Shown in pieces: positions 46,601 to 55,011 of a stretch of 64,000 nt of DNA (the first letter of the stretch is position 1; each line of letters starts with the position of its first letter). Source of the stretch: Mongoliimonas terrestris (GTDB taxonomy: Bacteria > Pseudomonadota > Alphaproteobacteria > Rhizobiales > Pleomorphomonadaceae); NCBI RefSeq assembly GCF_001927285.1, contig NZ_MSIG01000004.1:348526-412525 (forward strand), read 5' to 3'. The notes beneath the pieces were generated by a model. The model had not been told where the DNA came from and ran no database searches. It worked only from the letters and a program-made list of their open reading frames with translations. The translations under genes and the position numbers were made by a program.

Positions 46601-47531
46601 CCTCATCGAGATCCGCTCCATGGCGGACCTCGGCCGCGAGGTGTTCGGCCCGGTGCTCCACGTGCTCCGTTTCCGGCGCGACGACCTCGACGGCCTCGTC
46701 GACGCCATCAACGGCACCGGCTACGGCCTCACCTTCGGCCTCCACACCCGGCTCGACGAGACCATCGCCCGTGTCACCCGCCGGGCCGGCGCCGGCAACC
46801 TCTACATCAACCGCAACATCATCGGCGCGGTGGTGGGCGTGCAGCCGTTCGGCGGCCACGGCCTCTCCGGCACCGGCCCGAAGGCCGGCGGCCCGCTCTA
46901 TCTCGGCCGCCTGGTCGCCCGCCGGCCGGCGGCGCGCCCGCTCGCTGCCGGGCCGGACGCCGCCCTCGTCGGCCCGGCGGAGGCCTTCCGCGACTGGCTC
47001 GCCGGCACCGGCCGCGCCGCTCTCGCCGACCGCGTCGCCGGTTATCTCGCCCGCACCAGCGTCGGCGCCGTGGCGGACCTGCCCGGCCCGGTCGGCGAAC
47101 GCAACGTCTACGCCCTGAAGCCGCGTGGCCCGGTCTTCGCCGACGCCCGCACGGAGGCCGGCGCTCTCCTCCAGATCGGCGCGGCCCTCAGCGCCGGCGA
47201 CCTCGTGCTGATCGCCCCCGACAGCCCCGCCGCTGCCCTTCTCGGCTCCCTGCCGCGCCCGGTCGCCGAGCGCGTCCGTGTCGCCGCCGACGCCCTCGAC
47301 CGCCCGGACCTCGCGGCCGTCCTCTTCGAGGGCGACGCCGACGCCCTCCAGGCCCTCGCCACCCGCATCGCCGCCCGCGACGGCGCCATCCTTCCCCTAC
47401 AAGGGGCAGCCCCCGCTGCCCTCGCCGACGGCACCACCGACTGGGACCTCGACCTCCTCGTCACCGAAGTCTCCCTCAGCACCAACACCGCCGCCGCCGG
47501 CGGCAACGCCAGCCTCATGACCATCGGCTGA
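43638..47531 (+). CDS. putA: Trifunctional PutA: transcriptional repressor, proline dehydrogenase, glutamate-semialdehyde dehydrogenase
   Basis: A 1297-residue enzyme that oxidises proline to glutamate in two channelled steps. Residues 1-48 are a ribbon-helix-helix DNA-binding domain (TTIGVKVSDDLRARLKHAAD). The FAD-dependent proline dehydrogenase barrel spans about 190-480 (IYDGPGISVKLSALHPRYAR near 314-333, GHRLMIRLVKGAYWDSEIKR). The P5C dehydrogenase spans about 560-1060, with SPWNFPLAIFTGQVAAALAA and the catalytic C905 in GQRCSALRVLC. A C-terminal flap domain follows. The DNA-binding domain makes it the trifunctional type, which represses its own gene when proline is scarce; a matching operator lies just upstream. 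No putP transporter gene is in the window, but an APC permease gene is 2 kb away. Confidence 0.97.
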   Translation: MAATTIGVKVSDDLRARLKHAADRIGRSPHWLVKHALLTALERIERGDAPVFTDEEGAPVDVTEGADAESGQPRPFLAFAQGVQPQSVLRAKITAAYRRPETECLPLLLSEATLPPATVESAQRLARDLVVALRQKKKHGGSAVEGLIQEYSLSSQEGVALMCLAEALLRIPDRPTRDALIRDKIANGDWHAHVGHSPSLFVNAATWGLVVTGKLTATSSEHGLSSALTRLIGRSGEPVIRKGVDIAMRMMGEQFVTGQTIGEALANSRRTEAKGFRYSYDMLGEAATTAADAARYYRDYEQAIHAIGKAAGRRGIYDGPGISVKLSALHPRYARAQVDRVMAELLPRLKSLALLARAYDIGLNIDAEEADRLEISLDLLEALCFDPDLKGWNGIGFVVQAYQKRCPYVIDFVVDLARRSGHRLMIRLVKGAYWDSEIKRAQVDGLEGFPVFTRKVHTDVSYLACARKLLAAPDAVFPQFATHNAQTLATIMAMAGDSFSVGQYEFQCLHGMGEPLYEEVVGADKLNRPCRIYAPVGTHETLLAYLVRRLLENGANTSFVNRIADEAVPVEDLIQDPVALAKTIQPVGAKHAKIAHPRDIFGAARPNSLGLDLSNEQRLASLSAALLAGADTPWTAAPLVGDRTVDGEPVPVRNPADHRDVVGRVVLATPADVDAAFAEALAAAPIWSATPPAERAEALARAADLLEARMPTLIGLIVREAGKSVPNAVAEVREAVDFLRYYGAEVRAAFAADTHRPLGPVVCISPWNFPLAIFTGQVAAALAAGNPVLAKPAEETPLIAAEAVRILREAGVPAGAVQLLTGAGEIGAALVADRRVRGVMFTGSTEVARLIQKSLADRLTPDGHPIPLIAETGGQNALIVDSSALAEQVVADVIASAYDSAGQRCSALRVLCLQEDVADRVLAMLRGAMRELSVGNPDHLSTDVGPVITAEARDGILAHVAAMRQKGFAVEELPLPPATRHGTFVAPTLIEIRSMADLGREVFGPVLHVLRFRRDDLDGLVDAINGTGYGLTFGLHTRLDETIARVTRRAGAGNLYINRNIIGAVVGVQPFGGHGLSGTGPKAGGPLYLGRLVARRPAARPLAAGPDAALVGPAEAFRDWLAGTGRAALADRVAGYLARTSVGAVADLPGPVGERNVYALKPRGPVFADARTEAGALLQIGAALSAGDLVLIAPDSPAAALLGSLPRPVAERVRVAADALDRPDLAAVLFEGDADALQALATRIAARDGAILPLQGAAPAALADGTTDWDLDLLVTEVSLSTNTAAAGGNASLMTIG

Positions 47532-47570
47532 CGCTCCGGAACCGCCGGCAGCCCGCCCACCTCGTTCCCA

Positions 47571-47738
47571 CCCGAACCTCCTCCGAACCCTCTCCCCCCT
47601 GGAGGGAGAGAGTTGGAGAGAGAGGGGAGTCGCGCGCTCCCCCGCCTGCCGCTCTCCAGCATCTCCCGACGTCCTCTCACCCGAACCTCCAACGAACCCT
47701 CTCCCCCCTGGAGGGGGAGAGTTGGAGAGAGGGGGGAG
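47571..47738. repeat. REP-C, two copies of a 59-bp element
   Basis: Copies at 47571-47629 and 47680-47738 share CCCGAACCTC, then CGAACCCTCTCCCCCCTGGA, then GAGAGTTGGAGAGAG, with few differences. CTCTCCCCCCTGGAGGG(G)GAGAG forms a hairpin in each. The elements are 50 bp apart and occupy the 366-bp gap between putA and the metallo-hydrolase gene; no gene lies there. Confidence 0.75.
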
Positions 47739-47897
47739 CCCCACGTACCCCCCGCGAAACGCCTCCGCTCCCACCCCGCCGTTCCCCCTCCCACCCCCTC
47801 CCGAATTCGTGACCCCTTCGTGATCCCTGCATGCATCTCTTCGTTCGTAAGCTGTCGGCCCCGCATGGGAACGCACCAGACGGAACACGGAGACCGC

Positions 47898-48887
47898 ATG
47901 ACCGCCGAGACCTTTACGCTCGACCGCCGCCACCTCATGGTTGGCGCCCTGTCGTCGATCACGCTCGCCTCGGGAGGCCTGATGGCAACCACGACGTCCG
48001 CACGCGCCCAGGCGCCCGAAATGCTCGGCGCCTCCAAGCCCGGCCACTACCGCTTCCGCCTCGGCACGTTCGAGGTCACGACCCTCCTCGACGGCCTGCG
48101 CCCCGGCGACGGCCCGCACCCGATCTTCGGCGCCAACCAGAGCCAGGAGGACGTGGCGGCGCTGCTCGCGGCCAACTTCCTCCCCGGGGAGCGCTTCGTG
48201 AACGGCTTCACGCCCGTCCTCGTCAATACCGGCACCGACCTCGTGCTGTTCGACACCGGCTTCGGCGCCGGCGCGCCGGAAGGCCTCGGCCGCCTCGCCG
48301 CGCAGATGCAGGCCGCCGGCTACACGCCCGAACAGGTCACCATCGTGGTGCTCACCCATCTCCACGGCGACCACATCGGCGGCCTGATGGGTCCGGACGG
48401 TCCGACCTTCCCGAACGCCCGCTATGTCACCGGCGCCCGGGAGTATGACTTCTGGACCAAGACCGCCCCCGGCACCCAGGCGGCGGATGCGGCGAAGAAC
48501 GTGGAGGCCAAGGTGGTCCCGCTCGCCGAGAAGATGACCTTCCTGGAGGATGGCGGCTCGGTCGTCTCCGGCATCACCGCCGAGGCTGCCTTCGGCCACA
48601 CGCCGGGCCACATGGTCTACCAGCTGGAGAGCGAGGGCCGCCGCCTGATGCTCACCGCCGACACCGCCAACCACTATGTGGTGTCGCTGCAGCGCCCCGA
48701 CTGGGAGGTCCGCTTCGACGCCGACAAGGCCGCCGCCGCCGCCACCCGCAAGGCCGTGTTCGGCCAGATCGCCGCCGACCGCATCCCCTTCATCGGCTAC
48801 CACATGCCCTTCCCGGCGGTCGGCTACGTGGAACCGCTCGGCGAAGGCTTCCGCTGGGTCCCCGCCACCTACCAGCTCGACCTCTGA
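47898..48887 (+). CDS. Tat-exported MBL-fold metallo-hydrolase
   Basis: A 329-residue metallo-beta-lactamase-fold protein. The N-terminus has a twin-arginine motif, DRRHLMVGALSSITLASGGL, with an AxA-type cleavage region near residue 38 (SARAQA), so export of the folded, metal-loaded enzyme is predicted. Metal ligands are in VLTHLHGDHIGG, in the FGHTPGHMVYQL segment and in LTADTANHY; the last ligand may be the H in IGYHMPFPAVGY. The family includes lactonases, hydrolases and dioxygenase-like enzymes, so substrate is unknown. It stands alone between two repeat-rich gaps. Confidence 0.88.
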   Translation: MTAETFTLDRRHLMVGALSSITLASGGLMATTTSARAQAPEMLGASKPGHYRFRLGTFEVTTLLDGLRPGDGPHPIFGANQSQEDVAALLAANFLPGERFVNGFTPVLVNTGTDLVLFDTGFGAGAPEGLGRLAAQMQAAGYTPEQVTIVVLTHLHGDHIGGLMGPDGPTFPNARYVTGAREYDFWTKTAPGTQAADAAKNVEAKVVPLAEKMTFLEDGGSVVSGITAEAAFGHTPGHMVYQLESEGRRLMLTADTANHYVVSLQRPDWEVRFDADKAAAAATRKAVFGQIAADRIPFIGYHMPFPAVGYVEPLGEGFRWVPATYQLDL

Positions 48888-48928
48888 TCCGGCGACGAAG
48901 ACCGGCCGGGGATCCGGCCCGAACGACA

Positions 48929-48961
48929 GGCCGAGGTGGTCCGGTAGCGACCACCTCGGCC
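48929..48961 (+). terminator. Long perfect hairpin after the metallo-hydrolase gene
   Basis: GGCCGAGGTGGTC (48929-48941) pairs perfectly over 13 bp with GACCACCTCGGCC (48949-48961), loop CGGTAGC. It lies 41 bp after the stop codon. No U-tail is seen. Its GGTGGTC/GACCACC core resembles REP-A stems, so it may be a relic of that family. Confidence 0.5.
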
Positions 48962-48983
48962 CCACCCCGTCCACCCCGCTCGC

Positions 48984-49014
48984 CATGGTCCGCGACGGCG
49001 GACCACCCACGCAT
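48984..49014. repeat. REP-A, single unit
   Basis: CATGGTCCGC-GACG-GCGGACCA followed by CCCACGCAT: one REP-A stem-loop with tail but a reduced head. The rest of the gap to 49163 is AT-rich (49030-49145) and probably carries the protease promoter; no hexamers were assigned with confidence. Confidence 0.75.
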
Positions 49015-49163
49015 TCCCACCCACTCACCTTGTTATCGTCACCAAACCCTCAATCCATCCACTCCAATTCGCCTTGAATACCTCCTCTCCTCCAAACATT
49101 GCCTGAATACATATCCCCTATAGATCGATCGATTACTTTCGATCCGCCGGGGGCTCGCCGTTC

Positions 49164-52100
49164 ATGTCGTCGACTTACACGTCGAACGATCCGCTGTTGT
49201 CCAGCCAATGGCACCATACGCAGATACGACTTGATAAGCTGAACGGCGAGTTTAGAGGGTCAGGCTATTCCGTCGGCATCTGGGACGACGGCGTGGAGAA
49301 GACCCACGCGGACCTTGCGGCCAACTACGATGCCACAAAGGAATACGCGCCCGCCGGCACCCGGCTCAGCCCGCACGGATCGCCCAACACCCAGAACCAC
49401 GGTACCGCCGTCTCCGGCATTATCGCGGGCGTTGCGAACAACGGGCTTGGCGGCGCCGGCATCGCGGCGAGCGCGAAGATCACCGGCGTCGACATCCTGA
49501 GCGGCGGCACCGCCAGCGGATATCTTCCGGCCTCCATCGCCTGGATGGCCCAGTTCCATGTGGTCAACAACAGCTGGGGCTTCACCGCCCGCTTCGCCGA
49601 CGGGGCGTCGAGCGGGTGGGGCTCCACCTTCCACGGGGGCCTCAAGTCCTCCGCCGACACGGGTCGCGGCGGGCTCGGCACCGTCCTCGTCAACTCCGCC
49701 GCCAACGACGGCGCCAACTACACCGACAGCAACTACTCCGGCTTCAACCAGAGCCGCTACACCATCTCGGTCGGCGCCATCAGCCAGAGCGGCGACGTGG
49801 CGTCCTACTCCAACCGCGGCGCCTCGGTGCTCGTCTCCGGCTCGGCCGGCTTTCCCACCACCGACGAATCCGGGTCCGCCGGCTACGCGTCCGGCGACTA
49901 CACGTCGAGCTTCTCCGGCACCTCCGCCGCCGGCCCGGCGGTCGCCGGCGTCACGGTGCTGATGCTGGAGGCGTCCGACAACACCCTCGGCTGGCGCGAC
50001 GTCCAGACCATTCTCGCCACCACCGCCGACCACACCTACGGCAGCCTCGCCGGCGGCCTTTCCGGCCAGATGCGCTTCGCCTGGACCGTCAACGGCGCCG
50101 ACAATGTGGACGGCGGCGGCATGCACTTCTCCAACGACGTGGGCTACGGCCTCGTCGACGCCTACGAGGCGGTGCGCTACGCCGAGGTCTGGTCCCTCTT
50201 CGGCGACGCCCAGACCTCCGCCAACGAGCGCACCGTCACCGCCACCGCCACCCCCAACCGGTCGCTCACCGACAACGGCACCACGGAATTCACCTTCACG
50301 GTCGGCAGCGACATCGTCATCGAGCACGTGGACCTGTCGCTGACGCTCACCCACGCGGACGTGACGGAGCTCCGCGTCACCCTCGTTGCACCGGACGGCT
50401 CCAGCACCATCCTGCTGTCGCCCATGAGCGGCAGCGACATCGCCCAGTCCAACTGGACCTGGACCTTCGGCTCGGAAGCGCTCCGCGGCTCGCTCACCGC
50501 CGGCACCTGGACGGTGCGCATCGCCGACACGGCGTCCGGCAAGACCGGTTCCGTCGCGAGCGTCCGGCTCGACGCCTACGGCACCGACCCGACCGCCGAC
50601 GACGTCTACCACTACACCAACGAATTCAGCGAGATGCTCGCCCTCTCGGCGAGCCGCGCCACGCTCACCGACAGCGACGGCGGCACCGACTGGATCAACC
50701 TCTCCGGCCAGTCCGCCGCCATGGTGGTCGACCTCGGCGCCCGCACGATCACCCGTGGCGGCCTGCAGATGGTCACCATCGCGTCGGGCACGCTGATCGA
50801 GAATGTGGTCACCGGCGACGGCGCCGACACCCTCACCGGCAACGCCGCCGCCAACGCGCTCTACGGCATGCGCGACGACGACATCCTGGTAGGCGGCGGC
50901 GGCGACGACATCATCGACGGCGGCAAGGGGGCGGACATCGTCGTCTTCTCCGGCGCCTTCGCGGACTACACCATCACCAAGGCGACCGTCGGCGGCGTCG
51001 CCACCTACACGGTGGCCGGGTCCGGCTCCGGCGCGGCGGACGGCACCGACACGGTGCGCAACGTCGGCACCTTCCGCTTCTCCGACGGCCAGATCGCCGC
51101 CGCCAACCTCCTCAACGGCTCGCCCCTGCTGCCGATCGGCGGCCCCATCGACGGCGCCGACGACGAGGACGGCGGCGGCGGGAGCGATGACGACGACGGC
51201 GATGACGGTGGCGACGAGGACCTGACGCCGACCGTCCTCACCGGCACCAAGAAGAAGGACACGCTCACCGGCGTCAGCCTGCGCGATCAGCTCTACGGCC
51301 TTGCCGGCAACGACATCCTGGTCGGCAGCGCCGGGGCGGACGACCTCGACGGCGGCGCCGGGATCGACACCGTCGACTATTCGGCGTCCTCCGCCGCCGT
51401 CGACGTCAATCTCGCCGAAAGCGCCCAGACCGGCGGCGACGCGGACGGCGACACCCTGACGTCGATCGAGAACGTCATCGGCTCCGCCGGCGCCGACACG
51501 CTCGCCGGCACCACGGGCGTCAACATCATCTCCGGCAAGGCGGGCGACGACACCATCGTGGGCGACGCCGGCGCCGACAGGATCGACGGCGGCGACGGCA
51601 CGGACACGATCGACTATGCGGCGTCCACCAGCGCCGTCCAGGTCGACCTCGGCAAGGGCAAGGGCGTCGGCGGCGATGCCAAGGGCGACAAGCTGGTCGC
51701 CGTCGAAAACGTCATCGGCACCGCCTTCAACGACCTCCTGATCGGCAGCGCCGCGGTCAACACCCTCACCGGCGGCGACGGCGACGACCGGCTGGAGGGC
51801 GGCGCGGGCGCGGACGCGCTCGTCGGCGGCGCCGGCACCGACACCGCCGAGTACAGCCGCTCCAAGGCCGGCGTGACCATCGACCTCTCGGCCGGCACGG
51901 CGAGCGGCGGCGATGCGGAAGGCGACACGCTCACCGCCATCGAGAACGTCACCGGCTCCAACCGCAACGACAGCCTCACCGGCTCCAGCGCCGCCAACAC
52001 GCTCATCGGCGGCGGGGGCAACGACACGCTGATCGGCGGCGCGGGCGGCGATAAGCTCGACGGCGGCAAGGGCGTCGACACCGCCGACTACGGCACCTCC

Positions 52101-52724
52101 TCCACCGCCGTCACCATCGACCTGGAGGCCGGCACGGCCTCGGGCGGCGACGCGGAGGGCGACACGCTGATCGTCATCGAGAGCGCCACCGGCGGATCCG
52201 GCAACGACACGCTCAGCGGCTCCAAGCTCGCCAACGTGCTGACCGGTGGGGCCGGCGACGACGTGCTCGACGGGCGCGGCGGCGCCGACCGGCTGGTCGG
52301 CGGCGACGGCACCGACACCGCCACCTACGCGACCTCCGCCAAGTTCGTAGACGTGGATCTCTCCCGCACCGGCCGCCAGAAGGGCGGCGACGCCAACGGC
52401 GACGTGCTCGTCGGCATCGAGAACCTGATCGGCTCCGCCGGCAACGACATCCTCGCCGGCGACAGCAGCGCCAACGTCCTGACCGGCGGTGCCGGCGCCG
52501 ACCTCTTCCGCTTCACGAGCGGCTTCGGCGCCGACACCATCGCGGACTTCGTCGCGGGCACCGACCTCATCAGCTTCAAGGGCATGGGCCTCGTCTTCGA
52601 GAGCCTTGCCTTCGCCACCAGCGGGTCGGACCAGGTCATCACCGTCGGCGGCGGCGCTGACACCATCCGCCTCACCGGCGGCGCCGGCACGACCCTTTCG
52701 GCCACCGATTTCGTCTTCGCCTGA
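49164..52724 (+). CDS. Kexin-like S8 serine protease with P-domain and RTX repeats (type I secreted)
   Basis: A 1186-residue predicted extracellular protease without signal peptide. The subtilase domain (about 20-340) has catalytic D41 in VGIWDDGVEKTHADLAANYD (furin-style DDG), H79 in NHGTAVSGI and S254 in FSGTSAAGPAVAGV. A proprotein-convertase P-domain follows (about 350-475; DLSLTLTHADVTELRVTLVA). After an acidic linker (DDDDGDDGGDED) come Ca-binding nonapeptide modules in five tandem units of exactly 79 residues, and the C-terminus ADLFRFTSGFGADTIADFVA...DFVFA is typical of type I secretion signals. No type I exporter gene is nearby. It could be a maturase, biofilm or host-interaction factor; substrate unknown. 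Confidence 0.93.
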   Translation: MSSTYTSNDPLLSSQWHHTQIRLDKLNGEFRGSGYSVGIWDDGVEKTHADLAANYDATKEYAPAGTRLSPHGSPNTQNHGTAVSGIIAGVANNGLGGAGIAASAKITGVDILSGGTASGYLPASIAWMAQFHVVNNSWGFTARFADGASSGWGSTFHGGLKSSADTGRGGLGTVLVNSAANDGANYTDSNYSGFNQSRYTISVGAISQSGDVASYSNRGASVLVSGSAGFPTTDESGSAGYASGDYTSSFSGTSAAGPAVAGVTVLMLEASDNTLGWRDVQTILATTADHTYGSLAGGLSGQMRFAWTVNGADNVDGGGMHFSNDVGYGLVDAYEAVRYAEVWSLFGDAQTSANERTVTATATPNRSLTDNGTTEFTFTVGSDIVIEHVDLSLTLTHADVTELRVTLVAPDGSSTILLSPMSGSDIAQSNWTWTFGSEALRGSLTAGTWTVRIADTASGKTGSVASVRLDAYGTDPTADDVYHYTNEFSEMLALSASRATLTDSDGGTDWINLSGQSAAMVVDLGARTITRGGLQMVTIASGTLIENVVTGDGADTLTGNAAANALYGMRDDDILVGGGGDDIIDGGKGADIVVFSGAFADYTITKATVGGVATYTVAGSGSGAADGTDTVRNVGTFRFSDGQIAAANLLNGSPLLPIGGPIDGADDEDGGGGSDDDDGDDGGDEDLTPTVLTGTKKKDTLTGVSLRDQLYGLAGNDILVGSAGADDLDGGAGIDTVDYSASSAAVDVNLAESAQTGGDADGDTLTSIENVIGSAGADTLAGTTGVNIISGKAGDDTIVGDAGADRIDGGDGTDTIDYAASTSAVQVDLGKGKGVGGDAKGDKLVAVENVIGTAFNDLLIGSAAVNTLTGGDGDDRLEGGAGADALVGGAGTDTAEYSRSKAGVTIDLSAGTASGGDAEGDTLTAIENVTGSNRNDSLTGSSAANTLIGGGGNDTLIGGAGGDKLDGGKGVDTADYGTSSTAVTIDLEAGTASGGDAEGDTLIVIESATGGSGNDTLSGSKLANVLTGGAGDDVLDGRGGADRLVGGDGTDTATYATSAKFVDVDLSRTGRQKGGDANGDVLVGIENLIGSAGNDILAGDSSANVLTGGAGADLFRFTSGFGADTIADFVAGTDLISFKGMGLVFESLAFATSGSDQVITVGGGADTIRLTGGAGTTLSATDFVFA
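51360..52544 (+). repeat. Five tandem 237-bp coding repeats in the RTX region
   Basis: Units begin at 51360, 51597, 51834, 52071 and 52308, exactly 237 bp (79 residues) apart. Each starts G-(I/T/V)-DT-x2-Y-x2-S, runs through V-x-(V/I)-(N/D)-L and GGDA-x-GD-x-L-x2-IE, and ends in RTX nonapeptides GGxGxDxLxG. The DNA copies have diverged, but no codon has been gained or lost. Confidence 0.85.
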
Positions 52725-52742
52725 CGGGCCCCCGCGCGGGGA

Positions 52743-53615
52743 TCAGCCGCCCGTCACCCGCCGCGCGAAGGCCGCCGCATCGGCCAGCACCGGCGCGTCG
52801 TCGCGGCCGTAGCGGCTGAGCGCGATCAGGATGTCCACATGGCCGAGCCCCGGATAGCGGGTGTAGGTCGCCGGCACGCCCGCGCTCTTCAGCCGGTCCG
52901 CCAGTGCCTCGCTGTTGCGCGGCCGCACCGTGGTGTCGTCGGTGCCGGTCGCAAGCAGGAAAGGCGGTGCGGCCCGGGTCACCTGGTTCACCGGCTGGGT
53001 GGCGGCAAGGTCCGGCGCGTCGCCGAACGCGCGCTGTGAGGCACTGACGTCGAGCGGCAGGAAGTCATAAGGTCCCGCAAGGCCGATCACCCCGCGCACC
53101 GCCCGCCGGGGCACCCCGGCGGCGGCAAGGAAGGACCGGTCCAGCCCCAGCATGGCGACGATGTAGGCGCCCGCCGAATGGCCGGCGAGCACGATCCGGT
53201 CCGGGTCGCCGCCATAGGCGCCGATCTCCCGCCGCGTCCAGGCGACCGCCGCCGCCGCGTCCTCCACGAAACCCGGGAACACCACTTCCGGCACCAGCCG
53301 GTAGTCGAACACCACCGTCACGAAGCCTTCCGAGGCGAAGGCCCGGCCGACGAAGTCGTACTCCTCCTTGGCGCCGCTCGACCACGACCCGCCGTAGGCG
53401 AACACCACCACCGGGAACGGCCCGCCCGTCCGCTCCGGCACATAGACGTCCAGCGTCCGCCGCGGCCCCGCCGCGTAGGCGACGCCCCGCGCCGCCCGCC
53501 TGCCGCCGCCATCCTTCGGCACCACCGCGTCGAACGTGCCGAGCGGGCTGGCGCAGCCGGCGACCGGCAGGAGGGCGAGGGCGGCGAGAACGGCGCGGCG
53601 CGGCAGATCAACCAA
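52743..53615 (-). CDS. Alpha/beta hydrolase lipoprotein (esterase/BD-FAE-like)
   Basis: A 290-residue esterase. Start TTG at 53615 is preceded by AAGGAG at ideal spacing and gives MVDLPRRAVLAALALLPVAG followed by Cys22, a clear lipoprotein signal with lipobox VAGC. The fold motifs are present: oxyanion VVVFAYGGSWSSG, nucleophile elbow LAGHSAGAYIVAML, then the Asp in LATGTDDTTVRP and the His in YPGLGHVDILIAL. The open frame extends 60 codons further upstream but is Arg-rich noise. It converges with the protease gene (18 bp between stops) and diverges from an aldo/keto reductase gene. Substrate unknown. Confidence 0.86.
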   Translation of the reverse strand: MVDLPRRAVLAALALLPVAGCASPLGTFDAVVPKDGGGRRAARGVAYAAGPRRTLDVYVPERTGGPFPVVVFAYGGSWSSGAKEEYDFVGRAFASEGFVTVVFDYRLVPEVVFPGFVEDAAAAVAWTRREIGAYGGDPDRIVLAGHSAGAYIVAMLGLDRSFLAAAGVPRRAVRGVIGLAGPYDFLPLDVSASQRAFGDAPDLAATQPVNQVTRAAPPFLLATGTDDTTVRPRNSEALADRLKSAGVPATYTRYPGLGHVDILIALSRYGRDDAPVLADAAAFARRVTGG

Positions 53616-53834
53616 GGCGATGCTCCTTCGACGGCGCCGGCGTCCGCGCGCCGGCCATGCTTCCCACCCTACGCACGCCATCCTACGCGCGGGAGAGCGC
53701 TCCGGTTCGCCCGCGGCCCCGGACGACCCTCGTCCCGCCTCGTCGGAACCATCGATTGCATGGCCCGCCGGCCCGGCGGCATAGTCGCGCCCCAAGAGCC
53801 GTCATTCCACGGCCGACCGAGGAGCCCGTCCCCC

Positions 53835-54878
53835 GTGACCTACCAGCCCCACCCGGAACGCTACGCCACCATGACCTACAACCGGGTCGGACGCAGCGGC
53901 CTTCACCTGCCGGCCGTCTCGCTCGGCCTTTGGCAGAACTTCGGCGAGGACAAGTCCTTCGCCAACGCCCGCCAGATCTGCCGCACGGCCTTCGACCTCG
54001 GCATCACCCATTTCGACCTCGCCAACAACTACGGCCCGCCGCCGGGCGCCGCCGAGACCGCCTTCGGGACCATCCTGAAGGCCGATTTCGCCGCCCACCG
54101 GGACGAGCTCGTGATCTCCACCAAGGCCGGCTACCGCATGTGGCCGGGCCCCTATGGCGAATGGGGCAGCCGCAAGTATCTCCTCTCCTCGCTCGACCAG
54201 AGCCTGAAGCGGATGAAGCTCGACTACGTGGACATCTTCTATTCCCACCGCTTCGACCCGAACACGCCCCTGGAGGAGACCATGGGCGCGCTCGACCACG
54301 CGGTGCGCTCCGGCAAGGCGCTTTACGCCGGCATCTCGTCCTATAACGCCGAGCGCACCCGCCAGGCCGCCGCCATCCTCCGCCAGCTCGGCACGCCCTG
54401 TCTCATCCACCAGCCGTCCTATTCGATGATCAACCGCTGGATCGAGGACGACGGCCTTCTCGACACCCTGGACGGGGAGGGGATCGGCTCCATCGTCTTC
54501 TCCCCGCTCGCCCAGGGCATGCTCACCGCCAAGTATCTCGGCGGCGTGCCGGACGACAGCCGGGCGGCGAAGAACGGCAGCCTGAAGCAGAGCTTCCTCT
54601 CCGACGACAACCTCGCCCGCGTCCGCGCCCTCAACGCCATCGCCGAGCGGCGCGGCCAGACGCTCGCCCAGATGGCCATCGCCTGGGTGCTGCGCGGCGG
54701 CCGCGTCACCTCCGCGCTCATCGGCGCCAGCCGGCCCGAGCAGGTGGTCGACTGCGTCGCCGCCCTGAAGACGCCCGACTTCAGCCCCGAGGACCTCGCC
54801 GAGATCGACCGCCACGCGGTCGAAGGCGGCGTCAACATCTGGGCCGCCTCCGCCGAACGGCCCGGCCCCGCCCGCTGA
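53835..54878 (+). CDS. Aldo/keto reductase (YghZ/GAP-reductase type)
   Basis: A 347-residue TIM-barrel NADPH-dependent oxidoreductase. The family signature [20 protein letters not shown], catalytic Asp/Tyr in [18 protein letters not shown], Lys in [20 protein letters not shown] and His in [20 protein letters not shown] are present. YghZ of E. coli reduces L-glyceraldehyde 3-phosphate and methylglyoxal; closely related bacterial enzymes have other sugar-aldehyde substrates. GTG 53835 ([19 protein letters not shown]) is used. It is followed 133 bp later by thuA, possibly in one transcript. Confidence 0.9.
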   Translation: MTYQPHPERYATMTYNRVGRSGLHLPAVSLGLWQNFGEDKSFANARQICRTAFDLGITHFDLANNYGPPPGAAETAFGTILKADFAAHRDELVISTKAGYRMWPGPYGEWGSRKYLLSSLDQSLKRMKLDYVDIFYSHRFDPNTPLEETMGALDHAVRSGKALYAGISSYNAERTRQAAAILRQLGTPCLIHQPSYSMINRWIEDDGLLDTLDGEGIGSIVFSPLAQGMLTAKYLGGVPDDSRAAKNGSLKQSFLSDDNLARVRALNAIAERRGQTLAQMAIAWVLRGGRVTSALIGASRPEQVVDCVAALKTPDFSPEDLAEIDRHAVEGGVNIWAASAERPGPAR

Positions 54879-55011
54879 TAGGAGGGTCGCGCCCGCGTCC
54901 CGACACGCGGGCGAACCCGTTCACGACGGCGAACAAACCGCCGGGCGCGGCGTTTGCCCCCAAACGGACCGCCGCGTCCACCCCCGTCGTCCCAGGCAAC
55001 CGAGGTGCCCC

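Noticed and set aside
43596..46859. A 1087-codon minus-strand open frame opposite putA
   Set aside because: It lies wholly within the well-supported putA gene, has low-complexity composition and no motif, and is a GC artefact.
49164..49240. A Sec or Tat signal peptide on the RTX protease
   Set aside because: The N-terminus is polar with no hydrophobic core. The C-terminal RTX/type I secretion layout explains export.
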